Of a stretch of DNA of 64,000 bases, positions 39,530 to 48,023 are shown in pieces. This DNA is from Limnohabitans sp. Bal53 (lineage in GTDB: Bacteria > Pseudomonadota > Gammaproteobacteria > Burkholderiales > Burkholderiaceae_C). How positions within the stretch are numbered: position 1 is the stretch's first letter; every line of letters starts with the position of its first letter. The position numbers and the translations under genes were made by a program. The notes beneath the pieces are model-generated. The model did no database searches, had not been told where the DNA came from, and was given only the letters and a program-made list of their open reading frames with translations. The DNA is taken from positions 372,001 to 436,000 of the forward strand of contig NZ_NESH01000002.1 of NCBI RefSeq assembly GCF_003063355.1, given 5' to 3'.

Positions 39530-39605
39530 ATCGTTCAACACCAATCATCAACGGGCTACCCCAACCCCGCGCCAGTGCTTGCGATGCGGGGGAGGGCGTC
39601 TGGCC

Positions 39606-39628
39606 CATACCGTCAAAAGTACCGTCAA
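39606..39628 (+). promoter_or_regulatory. Tandem TACCGTCAA motifs in the middle of the element
   Basis: Copies at 39608-39616 and 39620-39628, 12 bp apart, start to start, in direct orientation, 20 bp before the next gene. The position suggests a regulator-binding site for the downstream operon rather than only a recombination site. Confidence 0.6.
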
Positions 39629-39648
39629 CAATTCTCGGAGCTCACAAA

Positions 39649-40113
39649 ATGACCGACCTCGACCTATTTGCAGAGACTCACGCCGTCATCCAGGAGCTAC
39701 GCAACAAGCACCTGGCAGACTCCCCGCAGTACCAGCGCTATGACCTGCTGTGCCGGCAGCTGTGGCTGCGGGTGGGTGTCCTGCAACGCCAGGACTTCAG
39801 GCCGGTCGTGTTCGATGCCAATTGCCCTGGCTTCGTCAAGATCGGGTACTGGCCCGAGGACAAGGTCTACACCGTGCCGGCCAAGTTGCAAGACAGCATG
39901 CGCGATGCCTGGCAGATCCTGTGCACCCGTGGCCGCTTGACCTTCGCCAGTGCCAATGCCGTGCGCAACCGGATGAACAACGTGGCCGATTGGATTCAGG
40001 ACAAGACAGGCATCTGGGAGCTCGCTGGCTGCCTGCGCAGTCCGTACCTGGTGATCAGTGACGGTGAAGGCATCTCGACCAACCACAGGCTGCAGATCGT
40101 GTTCGACGCCTAG
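39649..40113 (+). CDS. Unknown element protein (154 aa)
   Basis: A soluble 154-residue protein starting MTDLDLFAETHAVIQELRNK with a GGAG site upstream. The middle has VVFDANCPGFVKIGYWPEDKVY and the second half NRMNNVADWIQDKTGIWELAG. No known motif is recognised. It is the first gene after the tandem TACCGTCAA motifs and may be controlled through them. Confidence 0.6.
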   Translation: MTDLDLFAETHAVIQELRNKHLADSPQYQRYDLLCRQLWLRVGVLQRQDFRPVVFDANCPGFVKIGYWPEDKVYTVPAKLQDSMRDAWQILCTRGRLTFASANAVRNRMNNVADWIQDKTGIWELAGCLRSPYLVISDGEGISTNHRLQIVFDA

Positions 40114-40194
40114 CGTGTGCCGAGCGTGTGCGGGGTTCACACCAGCAGCACTCCCGCCGACCATTGGGCCAACTTTTCACAAGAGGCCAACACC

Positions 40195-40869
40195 ATGAGC
40201 AAATCCGACTCCCAACGCGCAGCACTGGCTGCACTCCAGGCCGAGCAGGCCGATGCCCTAGCACGCGAGGACAAAGCCATTGCGGCCATGGTCGCCGGCC
40301 TGCCCGGCGATGCCCGACTTGTTGGCACCGTGCAAACCATCCGCAACGAGCTCGAACAATTGGCCGAACAGATCAAGATTGCCGAGAAGGCAGTCACTGC
40401 AGCCGATGCCTACGAGCTGTCCGAAGCAGGCATTGCCCAACAAGCCAAGGGCGTGCAGCACCTGGTCACAGCTGAAGGCAGCGTGCTCAAGGCAGTGCAG
40501 GCTGCCCAGGCTGTGCAGCAGATCCTCGAAGGCCAACTGGCACCCGCGGTGGCCAAGCTGGCCGAGTGCCACGCGACCTTTTCCAACAACATGGTCGGCT
40601 TTTACAAGACAGCACTGGCCCACGACCAGAACGGCCGGCTCAATGCCATCGTGTCGTCCAGCGGCCTAGAGCGCACAGGCGCCGATTCCATCCTGGCCAT
40701 GGTGGACGATGCGCTTCGCCCACTGTCCATTGGCCGCGGCCAACTCGCCTTGCAATACCAGCGCACCTATGGTGAGCAGCTCGACCTCGCTGGCGAGGTG
40801 CGCAAAGCACTGAGCGGGGCCGCAGAGCGCATGCGTGGTGTGGGTGAGCGCGAAGGTTTGCCGCTATGA
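40195..40869 (+). CDS. Ala/Gln-rich helical protein (unknown, 224 aa)
   Basis: A 224-residue, largely helical protein with heptad-like patterns over residues 5-130 (SQRAALAALQAEQADALARE; NELEQLAEQIKIAEKAVTAA). The end is globular-looking (YQRTYGEQLDLAGEVRKAL). No domain is recognised. Its last bases overlap the next gene as ATGA. It heads a run of coupled genes leading to the terminase, which suggests a structural, scaffold-like or DNA-condensing role, but this is inference. Confidence 0.6.
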   Translation: MSKSDSQRAALAALQAEQADALAREDKAIAAMVAGLPGDARLVGTVQTIRNELEQLAEQIKIAEKAVTAADAYELSEAGIAQQAKGVQHLVTAEGSVLKAVQAAQAVQQILEGQLAPAVAKLAECHATFSNNMVGFYKTALAHDQNGRLNAIVSSSGLERTGADSILAMVDDALRPLSIGRGQLALQYQRTYGEQLDLAGEVRKALSGAAERMRGVGEREGLPL

Positions 40870-41618
40870 GCTGGGACGATGCAGCGCTGGCTGCAAGGCT
40901 GTACCCGACGATGGCCAAGGGCAATGCCCCCGCGCCATTCCGTGCAGCTGAACCGCAAGCAGCGCCAGCACCTGTAGCAGCGCCCAGCAGCTACGACGAC
41001 ATGGCCAGTCGCATGGGCTACAAGGACCAACCCGTTGTCAGCAACGAGTTCGCCACACTGGCCCCAGGCAGCTTCGAGGAGCGCGCAAGCCGCATGCCAT
41101 ACGAGCAGAACCAGGCGCCTGACCTGGGTGACGACGACCAATCTGTTGACGCCCCGGTCCTGGCGCCAGTACCCGACGCCGTGCAGGAATTGCGCGACCA
41201 GGACAACAAGCGCGGCATGTACCAGAACGCATTCACCGAGGTGCTACCTGACCAAATGCTTGGAGACAGCGATCTGCCCGAGCCAACGCAGAAGGCCATG
41301 GTCGCTGAGCTGCGCGAGATGGCCACTGACGTGGCCGCATCACCCGCCGATGTCGACCTCATTCGCACTATCGGCAACGAGCTCCAGGCGCCACCCAGCC
41401 AGGCAAAGCTCACAGAGTGGAGCGACCAGACCGCCGACTTGCTCAACAGCACGTTTGGCGGCACAGCCAGCATGGCACTGGCCGACGCCCGCAAGCTGGT
41501 GGCCAGAGATCCACGCTTGGGCCGAATCCTCGAAAACAACGGGCTCGGCTCGCACCCAAAAGTGGTGTTGACCCTGGCCCGACTCGCACGCCAGGCACGC
41601 CTGGACGGAAAACTTTAA
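40866..41618 (+). CDS. Unknown protein with low-complexity N-terminus (250 aa)
   Basis: A 250-residue acidic protein. The first 100 residues are Ala/Pro-rich with a repeated S/RMxY theme (ASRMGYKDQ; ASRMPYEQN). The end, LGRILENNGLGSHPKVVLTLARLARQARL, resembles the C-termini of some phage head-module or scaffold proteins (recollection, low confidence). ATGA-coupled to the gene before. No signal peptide. Confidence 0.58.
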   Translation: MSWDDAALAARLYPTMAKGNAPAPFRAAEPQAAPAPVAAPSSYDDMASRMGYKDQPVVSNEFATLAPGSFEERASRMPYEQNQAPDLGDDDQSVDAPVLAPVPDAVQELRDQDNKRGMYQNAFTEVLPDQMLGDSDLPEPTQKAMVAELREMATDVAASPADVDLIRTIGNELQAPPSQAKLTEWSDQTADLLNSTFGGTASMALADARKLVARDPRLGRILENNGLGSHPKVVLTLARLARQARLDGKL

Positions 41619-41636
41619 CCCCTGGAGAACATCACC

Positions 41637-42023
41637 ATGACAACCATCAGCCCCAAAGCACTCGCCACCCTGGAACAACTGGCCGAGATCCACGAATTCG
41701 CCAAAGGCATGGCCGCAGTCGGCAGCATCGAGCAGGCCACCAAAGAAGCGCACGCCGCGCATGCCCACCAGAGCCAGATCGTGGAAGAGGCCAAGCGCAA
41801 CGCCGTGATGTTTGTGAACCATGCGAAGGTCCAGGCGGACATCCAGGCCGCGGCCATCGAGGCAGACACCGCAGCGCTGAAGGCCCGTTACGACGAGCTC
41901 AACGAGCATTACCAGGCACAGGTGGCCGCCAAGGCCCAGCTCGACTCTGATGTGGCCACCGCTGAAGCAAAGCTCAAGGCCGCCACCGACAAGCTGGCGC
42001 AACTGGCTGCAAGCCTGGCCTGA
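41637..42023 (+). CDS. Coiled-coil protein (unknown, 128 aa)
   Basis: A 128-residue protein whose second half (about 60-126, ADIQAAAIEADTAALKARYD then AKLKAATDKLAQLAASLA) is predicted coiled coil from its heptad pattern. A GGAG site lies before the ATG. It probably oligomerises. No family is recognised. Confidence 0.6.
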   Translation: MTTISPKALATLEQLAEIHEFAKGMAAVGSIEQATKEAHAAHAHQSQIVEEAKRNAVMFVNHAKVQADIQAAAIEADTAALKARYDELNEHYQAQVAAKAQLDSDVATAEAKLKAATDKLAQLAASLA

Positions 42024-42026
42024 CCA

Positions 42027-42209
42027 ATGGCCGACACCCAGGCCAAGCAGAGATCTGACGCGCAGGCAGCCCTGCTGCGTCGGTTCTGCGCGGATGCGCA
42101 AGCCCTGCTGAATCAGTTCACGGAAGACTTCGCCATGCTGGACCAGGGCCTGCCCATTGCGCCACATGACCCAACCCCGCAGCCTGGTGCCACCAGGCCG
42201 CTGCATTGA
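42027..42209 (+). CDS. Small helical protein (unknown, 60 aa)
   Basis: MADTQAKQRSDAQAALLRRF and onward, one amphipathic helix then a Pro-rich tail. The ATG is 3 bp after the previous stop, so co-translation is likely. It has no recognised domain. Confidence 0.45.
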   Translation: MADTQAKQRSDAQAALLRRFCADAQALLNQFTEDFAMLDQGLPIAPHDPTPQPGATRPLH

Positions 42210-42222
42210 AGGAACCAAAGCC

Positions 42223-42408
42223 ATGACCCAGCCCCAAGTGTCCGAGCAACTTCCCTTCGACATTCGCATTGCCCTGGTGAAGGCCGCGCAGATCTCGCAT
42301 CCAGTCCAGCGCATTGCCGCCATCGAGGCCGCGCAAGCGCTGGGCCGTTCACATCGCCCAGATCTGTTCCAGCCGGTGCCGCTGGTGGAGGCCATCCCTT
42401 GCGCATAG
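42223..42408 (+). CDS. Small element protein (unknown, 61 aa)
   Basis: Starts MTQPQVSEQLPFDIRIALVK after a GAAGGAA site, 13 bp after the previous gene. Helical pattern in the middle (RIALVKAAQISHPVQRIAAI). It overlaps the next gene by 10 bp. No domain is recognised. Confidence 0.5.
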   Translation: MTQPQVSEQLPFDIRIALVKAAQISHPVQRIAAIEAAQALGRSHRPDLFQPVPLVEAIPCA

Positions 42409-42641
42409 TTGCAGCCCAGTGCAATGCCCGCGGCTACCGCCTGGGTGAGAGCCACCATAAAGCTACGCATTCCGACAAAGTGGTTGAGCAAGCGCGGGCG
42501 TTGCACTTTGCGCAAGGCATGCCCTCTCGCCAGATCGCCAAGGAAATTGGCGTCCACCGCAGCACGGTAATGGGTTGGCTTACCGGGCGTCAGCGCGTCC
42601 AAAAGTGGGTGAAAGTGAAAATGGTGAGGGTTTACGAATGA
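42399..42641 (+). CDS. HTH protein before the small terminase (TTG start)
   Basis: An 80-residue protein. A TTG at 42399 is the likely start because GGAGG lies 8 bp upstream and there is no ATG in frame before the HTH. The HTH is FAQGMPSRQIAKEIGVHRST followed by VMGWLTGRQR, of the Hin/resolvase-recognition kind. It may be a late regulator or a helper of terminase DNA recognition. The stop overlaps the small terminase as ATGA. Confidence 0.6.
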   Translation: MRIVAAQCNARGYRLGESHHKATHSDKVVEQARALHFAQGMPSRQIAKEIGVHRSTVMGWLTGRQRVQKWVKVKMVRVYE

Positions 42642-43168
42642 GCTATGAACTTGACGAGCTCGATGACGACCAAGACCGCGCACCGGATGGCCGTTTTGTA
42701 CCTGGCCACAGCATTAAAAGCCCCGGGGCGCCGCGAGGACTTAGCCCGTCTGAGAAGGTGCGCATCCTCCTGGAGCCCGACCGAGAGGCCGTAGTGGCCA
42801 AGCTCACCGAGCTGGCAAAACTTGGTGATTCAGCTGCCCAAAAGCTCTACCTGGCTTATCTGGCCCCAGCTCCAAAACAGGAATCTGAGCGCATCGTTAT
42901 CCCCGGCCTGGCTGATGCGGCCACCCCGAAAGAGAAGGCCGATTGCATCATTGCTGCTGTCGCACAAGGTCAGATGTCATTTGAAGCGGGCGAACGCGGA
43001 ATGCGTCTGGTCTCCATATACACGCAGGCCCTAATTGCCACCGATCATGAGATCAGGTTGGCAGCGCTGGAAGAAGGCAAGCTGGCGCTGCTGGTGGATG
43101 AAAAGATTGCCGCAGACGCAGCCAAGCCGCCACCGGCCGACGATGACGACATTTGTGACCTTGTATGA
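42638..43168 (+). CDS. terS: Putative terminase small subunit (DUF5681-like)
   Basis: A 176-residue protein with the N-terminal motif DGRFVPGHSIKSPGAPRG, which matches the F-x-P-G-x-S-x-x-P-x-G-R pattern of DUF5681 proteins found next to large terminases. The rest is helical (ESERIVIPGLADAATPKEKA). The position directly before and coupled (ATGA) to the large terminase supports the small-subunit role, which is to bind the packaging site. Confidence 0.7.
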   Translation: MSYELDELDDDQDRAPDGRFVPGHSIKSPGAPRGLSPSEKVRILLEPDREAVVAKLTELAKLGDSAAQKLYLAYLAPAPKQESERIVIPGLADAATPKEKADCIIAAVAQGQMSFEAGERGMRLVSIYTQALIATDHEIRLAALEEGKLALLVDEKIAADAAKPPPADDDDICDLV

Positions 43169-44727
43169 GCGCAGCACCCACAGCATTTGATAAGCGACTC
43201 GCCAGGGCAGAGTCCACTGCCGCACTGGCCGCCAACGAGGTGCCCATCTGGCAGCCGCTGCCTGGCCCCCAGACCATGGCCTACGAGTCCCTGGCTGACG
43301 TGGTCGGTTTTGGTGGCGCAGCCGGTGGCGGCAAGACCGACCTGGCCGTGGGCAAGGCCCTGACCAAGCACAAGCGCATTGCAATCTTCCGCAGGTTTTC
43401 AACCGAGATGCTGTCGATCATTGATCGTGTCGCCGAGGTGGTGTGCACCCGCGACGGTCTCAACTCAGTAAACGGGATCTGGCGCATGGGTGACCGGGTC
43501 ATTGAGTTTGGCTCAGTGCCCAATGCAGACGATGTGCGCAAGTACCAGGGCCGCGCCAAGGACTTGCTGGTGATCGACGAGGCTGCCAACTTCTTGGAGC
43601 CCCAGGTGCGCTTCCTGATGGGCTGGGTGAGAACCACAGACCCCAAGCAGCACACGCAGACACTGATGTGCTTCAACCCACCCACCAACGCTGAAGGGCG
43701 CTGGATCGTAGACTTCTTCGCGCCATGGCTGGACAAGAAGCACCCCAACCCGGCCATGCCTGGTGAGCTGCGCTGGTTTGCCATGGTGGATGGCCGTGAG
43801 ACCGAGGTGGTTGACGGTGAACCGTTTGCCCATGGCACCGACCTGATCCAGCCGCAATCCCGCACGTTCATCCCCTCTAGGATCAGCGATAACCCCTACC
43901 TGGCCAGCACGGGCTACATGGCCACGTTGCAGAGCCTGCCAGAGCCATTGCGCTCTCAGATGCTGCATGGTGATTTCGACGCCGGCAGCGAGGACGACGC
44001 CATGCAGGTGATCCCGACGGCCTGGGTGGAGATTGCCCAGGCGCGCTGGAAGAAGCTCGATGTCAAGCCCGCGATGGACTCTGTCGGCGTTGACGTTGCC
44101 CGCGGTGGCAAGGACAACACTGTGATCAGCCGGCGCCATGGCTGGTGGTTTGACGAGCTGCTGACCTATCCAGGCGCAGCAACACCCGATGGCCCCAGCG
44201 TGGCCGGGCTGGTGATTGCAGCACTGCGCGACAGGGCACCCATCCACCTGGACGTGATCGGTGTCGGCGCCAGCCCGTATGACTTCCTGCAGGAGGCACG
44301 CCAAAACGTCTACGGCATCAACGTCAGCGAGTCACCCAACACCACCGACAAGTCTGGCCGGCTGAAGTTCGCAAACCTGCGCTCACAGCTCTGGTGGCAG
44401 ATGCGTGAAGCGCTGGATCCAAACAGCAATAACGGCATTGCGCTGCCGCCTGACCGCAGACTGCTGTCAGACCTGTGCTCACCCAAGTGGGAGCTGCGCG
44501 GCAGCGTGGTGAAGGTCGAGTCCAGGGAAGATATCTACAGCCGCATCAAGCGCAGCCCTGACTTTGCCAGTGCGCTGATGCTGGCCATGATCGACAACCC
44601 ACGCCTGGACGAGTTCTATGACGCCGCTGCAGCCAAGCGCCGCCGGGGTGAATACGACCCCTATGAATATCTGAAGGACACCCCGGTCAAGCGGGAATAC
44701 GACCCCTTTTCAGCGAGCTGGGCATGA
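43165..44727 (+). CDS. terL: Phage terminase large subunit
   Basis: Packaging motor ATPase and nuclease, 520 residues. N-terminal ATPase: Walker A GGAAGGGKTDLAVGKAL near residue 50, Walker B DLLVIDEAANFLEPQ near 134, and the coupling motif MCFNPPTNAEGRW. C-terminal RNase H-like nuclease (Terminase_6C type): SVGVDVARGGKDNTVISRRH with the first catalytic Asp near 309, and later acidic regions. It is full length with all main motifs. In a satellite it would package DNA into helper procapsids, provided a helper portal accepts it (inference). Confidence 0.93.
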   Translation: MSAAPTAFDKRLARAESTAALAANEVPIWQPLPGPQTMAYESLADVVGFGGAAGGGKTDLAVGKALTKHKRIAIFRRFSTEMLSIIDRVAEVVCTRDGLNSVNGIWRMGDRVIEFGSVPNADDVRKYQGRAKDLLVIDEAANFLEPQVRFLMGWVRTTDPKQHTQTLMCFNPPTNAEGRWIVDFFAPWLDKKHPNPAMPGELRWFAMVDGRETEVVDGEPFAHGTDLIQPQSRTFIPSRISDNPYLASTGYMATLQSLPEPLRSQMLHGDFDAGSEDDAMQVIPTAWVEIAQARWKKLDVKPAMDSVGVDVARGGKDNTVISRRHGWWFDELLTYPGAATPDGPSVAGLVIAALRDRAPIHLDVIGVGASPYDFLQEARQNVYGINVSESPNTTDKSGRLKFANLRSQLWWQMREALDPNSNNGIALPPDRRLLSDLCSPKWELRGSVVKVESREDIYSRIKRSPDFASALMLAMIDNPRLDEFYDAAAAKRRRGEYDPYEYLKDTPVKREYDPFSASWA

Positions 44728-44960
44728 CCACCTGGACCACCTTCGACGTGATCGGCCAGCGCTTTGTGTGGGGCACTGCCCACCATGACCAGGGCGTGCT
44801 CACTGTGCGCCTGGGTGACCGTGTCGGCGTAGTGGCCGTGGAGGTCACCCCGCTGCACGTCCTGGCCAAGGTGCTGCTTCGTGAGCTCGACCAGGCAGAA
44901 CAGACCGAGCAGCTCGGGCAAGCCATTGCCGCGGCCAGGCGCCGAGTGAAGTGGCTATGA
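44724..44960 (+). CDS. Small protein coupled to the large terminase (unknown, 78 aa)
   Basis: MTTWTTFDVIGQRFVWGTAH onward; a beta-rich start then a helix VLLRELDQAEQTEQLGQAIA. ATGA-coupled to terL. In normal phages a portal gene often follows here; this protein is far too small for one. No domain is recognised. Confidence 0.55.
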   Translation: MTTWTTFDVIGQRFVWGTAHHDQGVLTVRLGDRVGVVAVEVTPLHVLAKVLLRELDQAEQTEQLGQAIAAARRRVKWL

Positions 44961-44987
44961 GTAACAGACAACCGAAGGAGAATCAAA

Positions 44988-45569
44988 ATGTGTAGTCCAG
45001 TCGCAGGAGCCTCAATGGGGTTGCAAATATTCGGGGCGCTCAGCTCTGCCAACGCGGCCAAGGCCAACGCCCAATCCCAGCAAGAGCAGCTCAATTTCAC
45101 GGCCAACCTGGCCGACGTCAACGCACGCACCAGCGAGAGCCAAGCCCAGCAGACCCTGCTGGCTGGGCAACGCGAAGAGCAAAAGCTGCGCATATCGACC
45201 TCTGCCCTCAAGGGATCGCAGCGGGTGGCGCTGGCCGCCAACGGTGTGGATCTTGGTGTCGGCAGCGCTGCCCAGATCCTCACCAGCACCGACGTGCTGG
45301 GTGAGATCGACGCCAATACCATCCAGGCCAATGCCATCAAAAGTGCCTGGGGCTATCGGGCGCAGGCCAGCAACCAGACCAGCCAGGCCATGAGCTCAAG
45401 GGCCGCGGCCAGCGCCATCAGCCCGAGCTCTGCGTTCTCCAGCAGTCTGCTGGGCAGCGCTGGCCAGGTGGCATCGAGCTGGTACACCATGGGCAAACAG
45501 GGCGCCTGGGACAAACCAGCCCCTGACTACAGCGCATTCGCGGACCACAAAGGCCAGGGTGGGAGATAA
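44988..45569 (+). CDS. T7 gp14-like internal virion (ejection) protein
   Basis: A 193-residue protein with the internal core protein pattern: MCSPVAGASMGLQIFGALSS start (Met-Cys then a hydrophobic Gly/Ala helix), a long helical middle rich in Gln/Ala, KLRISTSALKGSQRVALAAN, and GVDLGVGSAAQILTSTDVLG. T7 gp14 and relatives sit inside the podovirus head and form part of the DNA-ejection channel in the outer membrane. GAAGGAG precedes the ATG. The assignment rests on overall pattern, not on a search. Confidence 0.65.
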   Translation: MCSPVAGASMGLQIFGALSSANAAKANAQSQQEQLNFTANLADVNARTSESQAQQTLLAGQREEQKLRISTSALKGSQRVALAANGVDLGVGSAAQILTSTDVLGEIDANTIQANAIKSAWGYRAQASNQTSQAMSSRAAASAISPSSAFSSSLLGSAGQVASSWYTMGKQGAWDKPAPDYSAFADHKGQGGR

Positions 45570-45590
45570 CAGCGCAACCGCTGGGGGCAG

Positions 45591-45614
45591 GCCCGGGCGC
45601 CTGTTGGGCCGGGC
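45591..45614 (+). terminator. Hairpin after the virion protein gene (weak terminator)
   Basis: GCCCGG and CCGGGC around a 12-nt loop, without a T run. It could be a rho-dependent or processing site. Confidence 0.35.
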
Positions 45615-45689
45615 TAAAGGCAACTTGCTAACCTATTTATGATGTTGGATTGGTGCGACAATGAATTTCATATAAAAAAGGGAGGTCGC

Positions 45690-47729
45690 ATGAAATTTGT
45701 TCTTTCTATCTTTATTGGCATATTGCTGAGCGGATGTGGCGGTGGCGGTGGCGGTTCAGGTGGAGGAACAGGCGTCTTGCCGTCAGACGTCACCCTTTCA
45801 GGAACCGTAGCAACCGGAAAAGCGATTGCCGGAGCAACAATTGCTGTCAAATGCCAAACAGGCACAGGCGCAGGAACCTCAACTGCGGACGGTGCCTACA
45901 GCCTTGTGGTTGTAGGTGGGAAATTGCCGTGCTTGGTGCAGGGTATTAATCCGATAGATAGTTCAAAGATACACACGGTTGCAACTGGAAGTGGCAATTC
46001 CGCCGTTGCGAACATCACGCCCCTTACGGAGATGGTAACTGGGCGTTTGTTGACAGTTGAGCCATCAGTATTCTTTGCTGCCTTCGATACTTCTGTGGCT
46101 GCCAGCAAGATCACTGAATTAAAAGTGAAGGCTGCACAAAATGACGTCGCGATGGTACTGACCGGCACGGTTGATACCACTGCACTCGTTGATTTCATTG
46201 GGACACCGCTGCACGCTGCTACCGGGAGCAATCCGACCGGTGGCGACGCGCAAGACAAGATGCTGGATGCGCTCGGTTCAAAGATTAGTCCACAACAGCT
46301 TACGCAAATTGTGACAGCGCTCGCGCACACCATTAATGCGGCTGACGTAAAGCAAGTTGTCACCAATATGATGTCAGTGCCGCCTGCGGCTAATGCTGGT
46401 CCTGACCAGAGCGCAATTTCGGGAACTGTTATTACTCTAGACGGCAGCGCAAGTACAGCTGGCCCCAATCGCACGTTGACCTTCGCTTGGGCACTTACAT
46501 TGAAGCCAACTGCAAGCACAGCAGTCTTGTCATCGTCAACTGCAATGAAACCAACTTTCACAGCCGATGTCGCAGGCACCTATGCGGCTAGTCTTGTGGT
46601 CAATGACGGACAGGTTAATAGTAGCGCCGATGCAATCAATATTACAGTCAGCGCAGCAAATGCAGCACCAGTAGCCAATCCAGGAACCACGCCAAGTTTT
46701 GTATTGGTTGGTCAAGTGGTGATGCTTGATGGAAGCGCTAGTTCAGATGCAAACGGCGACACACTGACATACGCTTGGACAGTTACTGCAAAGCCTGCAT
46801 CGAGCACAGCAATTCTGTATTCTCCAAATACTGTGACACCTAACATTGCACCTGACGTTGCGGGAAACTATGTTGTCAGCCTCACAGTAAACGACGGGAA
46901 GGTCAATAGCACAGCGAAAACCGTCTCGATAAATGCAGTGAATAACGTGCCTCCTGTTGCCAACGCTGGGCCTTCTCAGACCGTGGCACCCGGTGCCATG
47001 ATTGCGCTTGACGGTACATCTAGTTCTGACGCTGACGGTGACCCGTTGACTTATAGCTGGGTTTTGGATACCAAACCGAGTGGTAGTCAAGCGGTGTTAG
47101 TCTCGCCGACGTCATCAAAACCCTCGTTCACCACAGATGTGGCTGGAAGTTATACCGTCACACTCGTAGTCAACGATGGCAAAGTGAACAGCGCTTTAGC
47201 TTGGATGGGCGTAAGTGCTGGGACCGCCGGCATAACTGGGCAAGGTGATTGGCAAACAACGCTCCAACCGCGTGACATAAATGGGGATGGAGTCGTCGAT
47301 GCCTATTACGACACCGTTCAAAATATTACTTGGCTTGCCGATCGCAATTTCCTTGTCAATCTAAGTCTGCCAAGTTTGACATGGGCCGATGCTAAAACCC
47401 GAGTAGCGTCTCTGAATGTCTACGGAGTAACTGGCTGGCGCCTTCCCGAAATGAAGGTGATATCTGGTCAGGCAATCACATCTGAGTTTAGTGATTTGTA
47501 TTTCTTTAGGTTGGGCAATGTCCAAATGAACTGGAACAATATTGGGCCATTCTGGTTCGAAAAACCCTTCGCATGGCACAACCCCCCGCCGCCAGGTTGG
47601 TATTGGACTGGAACCGCCAACGGGAATGGCAGTCCTTGGGGTTTTTCCCACGGCCTTCACGACACAATCTATTTCGATGCAAACAGTAAGCTTGCTGTCT
47701 GGCCTGTAAAAACTGGCGATGTTCGTTAA
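45690..47729 (+). CDS. Surface lipoprotein with three PKD-like domains and a DUF1566-like C-terminus (cargo)
   Basis: A 679-residue protein with a lipobox LLSGC (Cys16) followed by a Gly/Ser linker, so it is likely exported and lipid-anchored. A carboxypeptidase-regulatory-like part (about 33-100) is followed by PKD/Ig-like repeats at about 230-320, 326-415 and 420-510 (each with ANAGPDQ-like starts and VVNDGKVNS-like ends) and a C-terminal DUF1566/Lcl-like part with NITWLADRNF and VTGWRLPEM. The G+C content and codon use are visibly lower than in neighbouring genes. A GGGAGG site fixes the ATG. It has the look of a moron/lysogenic conversion gene that changes the host surface. Confidence 0.82.
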   Translation: MKFVLSIFIGILLSGCGGGGGGSGGGTGVLPSDVTLSGTVATGKAIAGATIAVKCQTGTGAGTSTADGAYSLVVVGGKLPCLVQGINPIDSSKIHTVATGSGNSAVANITPLTEMVTGRLLTVEPSVFFAAFDTSVAASKITELKVKAAQNDVAMVLTGTVDTTALVDFIGTPLHAATGSNPTGGDAQDKMLDALGSKISPQQLTQIVTALAHTINAADVKQVVTNMMSVPPAANAGPDQSAISGTVITLDGSASTAGPNRTLTFAWALTLKPTASTAVLSSSTAMKPTFTADVAGTYAASLVVNDGQVNSSADAINITVSAANAAPVANPGTTPSFVLVGQVVMLDGSASSDANGDTLTYAWTVTAKPASSTAILYSPNTVTPNIAPDVAGNYVVSLTVNDGKVNSTAKTVSINAVNNVPPVANAGPSQTVAPGAMIALDGTSSSDADGDPLTYSWVLDTKPSGSQAVLVSPTSSKPSFTTDVAGSYTVTLVVNDGKVNSALAWMGVSAGTAGITGQGDWQTTLQPRDINGDGVVDAYYDTVQNITWLADRNFLVNLSLPSLTWADAKTRVASLNVYGVTGWRLPEMKVISGQAITSEFSDLYFFRLGNVQMNWNNIGPFWFEKPFAWHNPPPPGWYWTGTANGNGSPWGFSHGLHDTIYFDANSKLAVWPVKTGDVR

Positions 47730-47774
47730 CAGACTGCGGTGATGACCTGATTGCGCCTGCTACAAGGCCAGGCG

Positions 47775-48023
47775 TTAAAAGCCCAAGGCCCTGGCGTGAC
47801 GCTCGGCCTCGTCCCGGGTGAGCCCTGGGTTATCGAGCATGGCGCCGGCAATCGGGTCGAATGCCGTTTCCTTGGCCTTGAGCAACTTCACCAGGCGTTG
47901 CTTACTGCCTGGCTGCAGCTTGCCCTTGCGACGGCATGCCATCACGTCGTGTTGCTGTTGCGCAGTCAGGGTGAAGTCCTCGTAAGGGTCACCCTCATAT
48001 TCTGTTGGGTCGAAGTCGTTCAT
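47775..48023 (-). CDS. Small leftward protein at the right end (unknown, 82 aa)
   Basis: Begins MNDFDPTEYEGDPYEDFTLT, acidic, then a basic stretch ACRRKGKLQPGSKQRLVKLL and a helix. Its ATG overlaps the stop of the gene before as ATGA, so both are one unit. No domain is recognised. It converges on the lipoprotein gene. Confidence 0.55.
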   Translation of the reverse strand: MNDFDPTEYEGDPYEDFTLTAQQQHDVMACRRKGKLQPGSKQRLVKLLKAKETAFDPIAGAMLDNPGLTRDEAERHARALGF

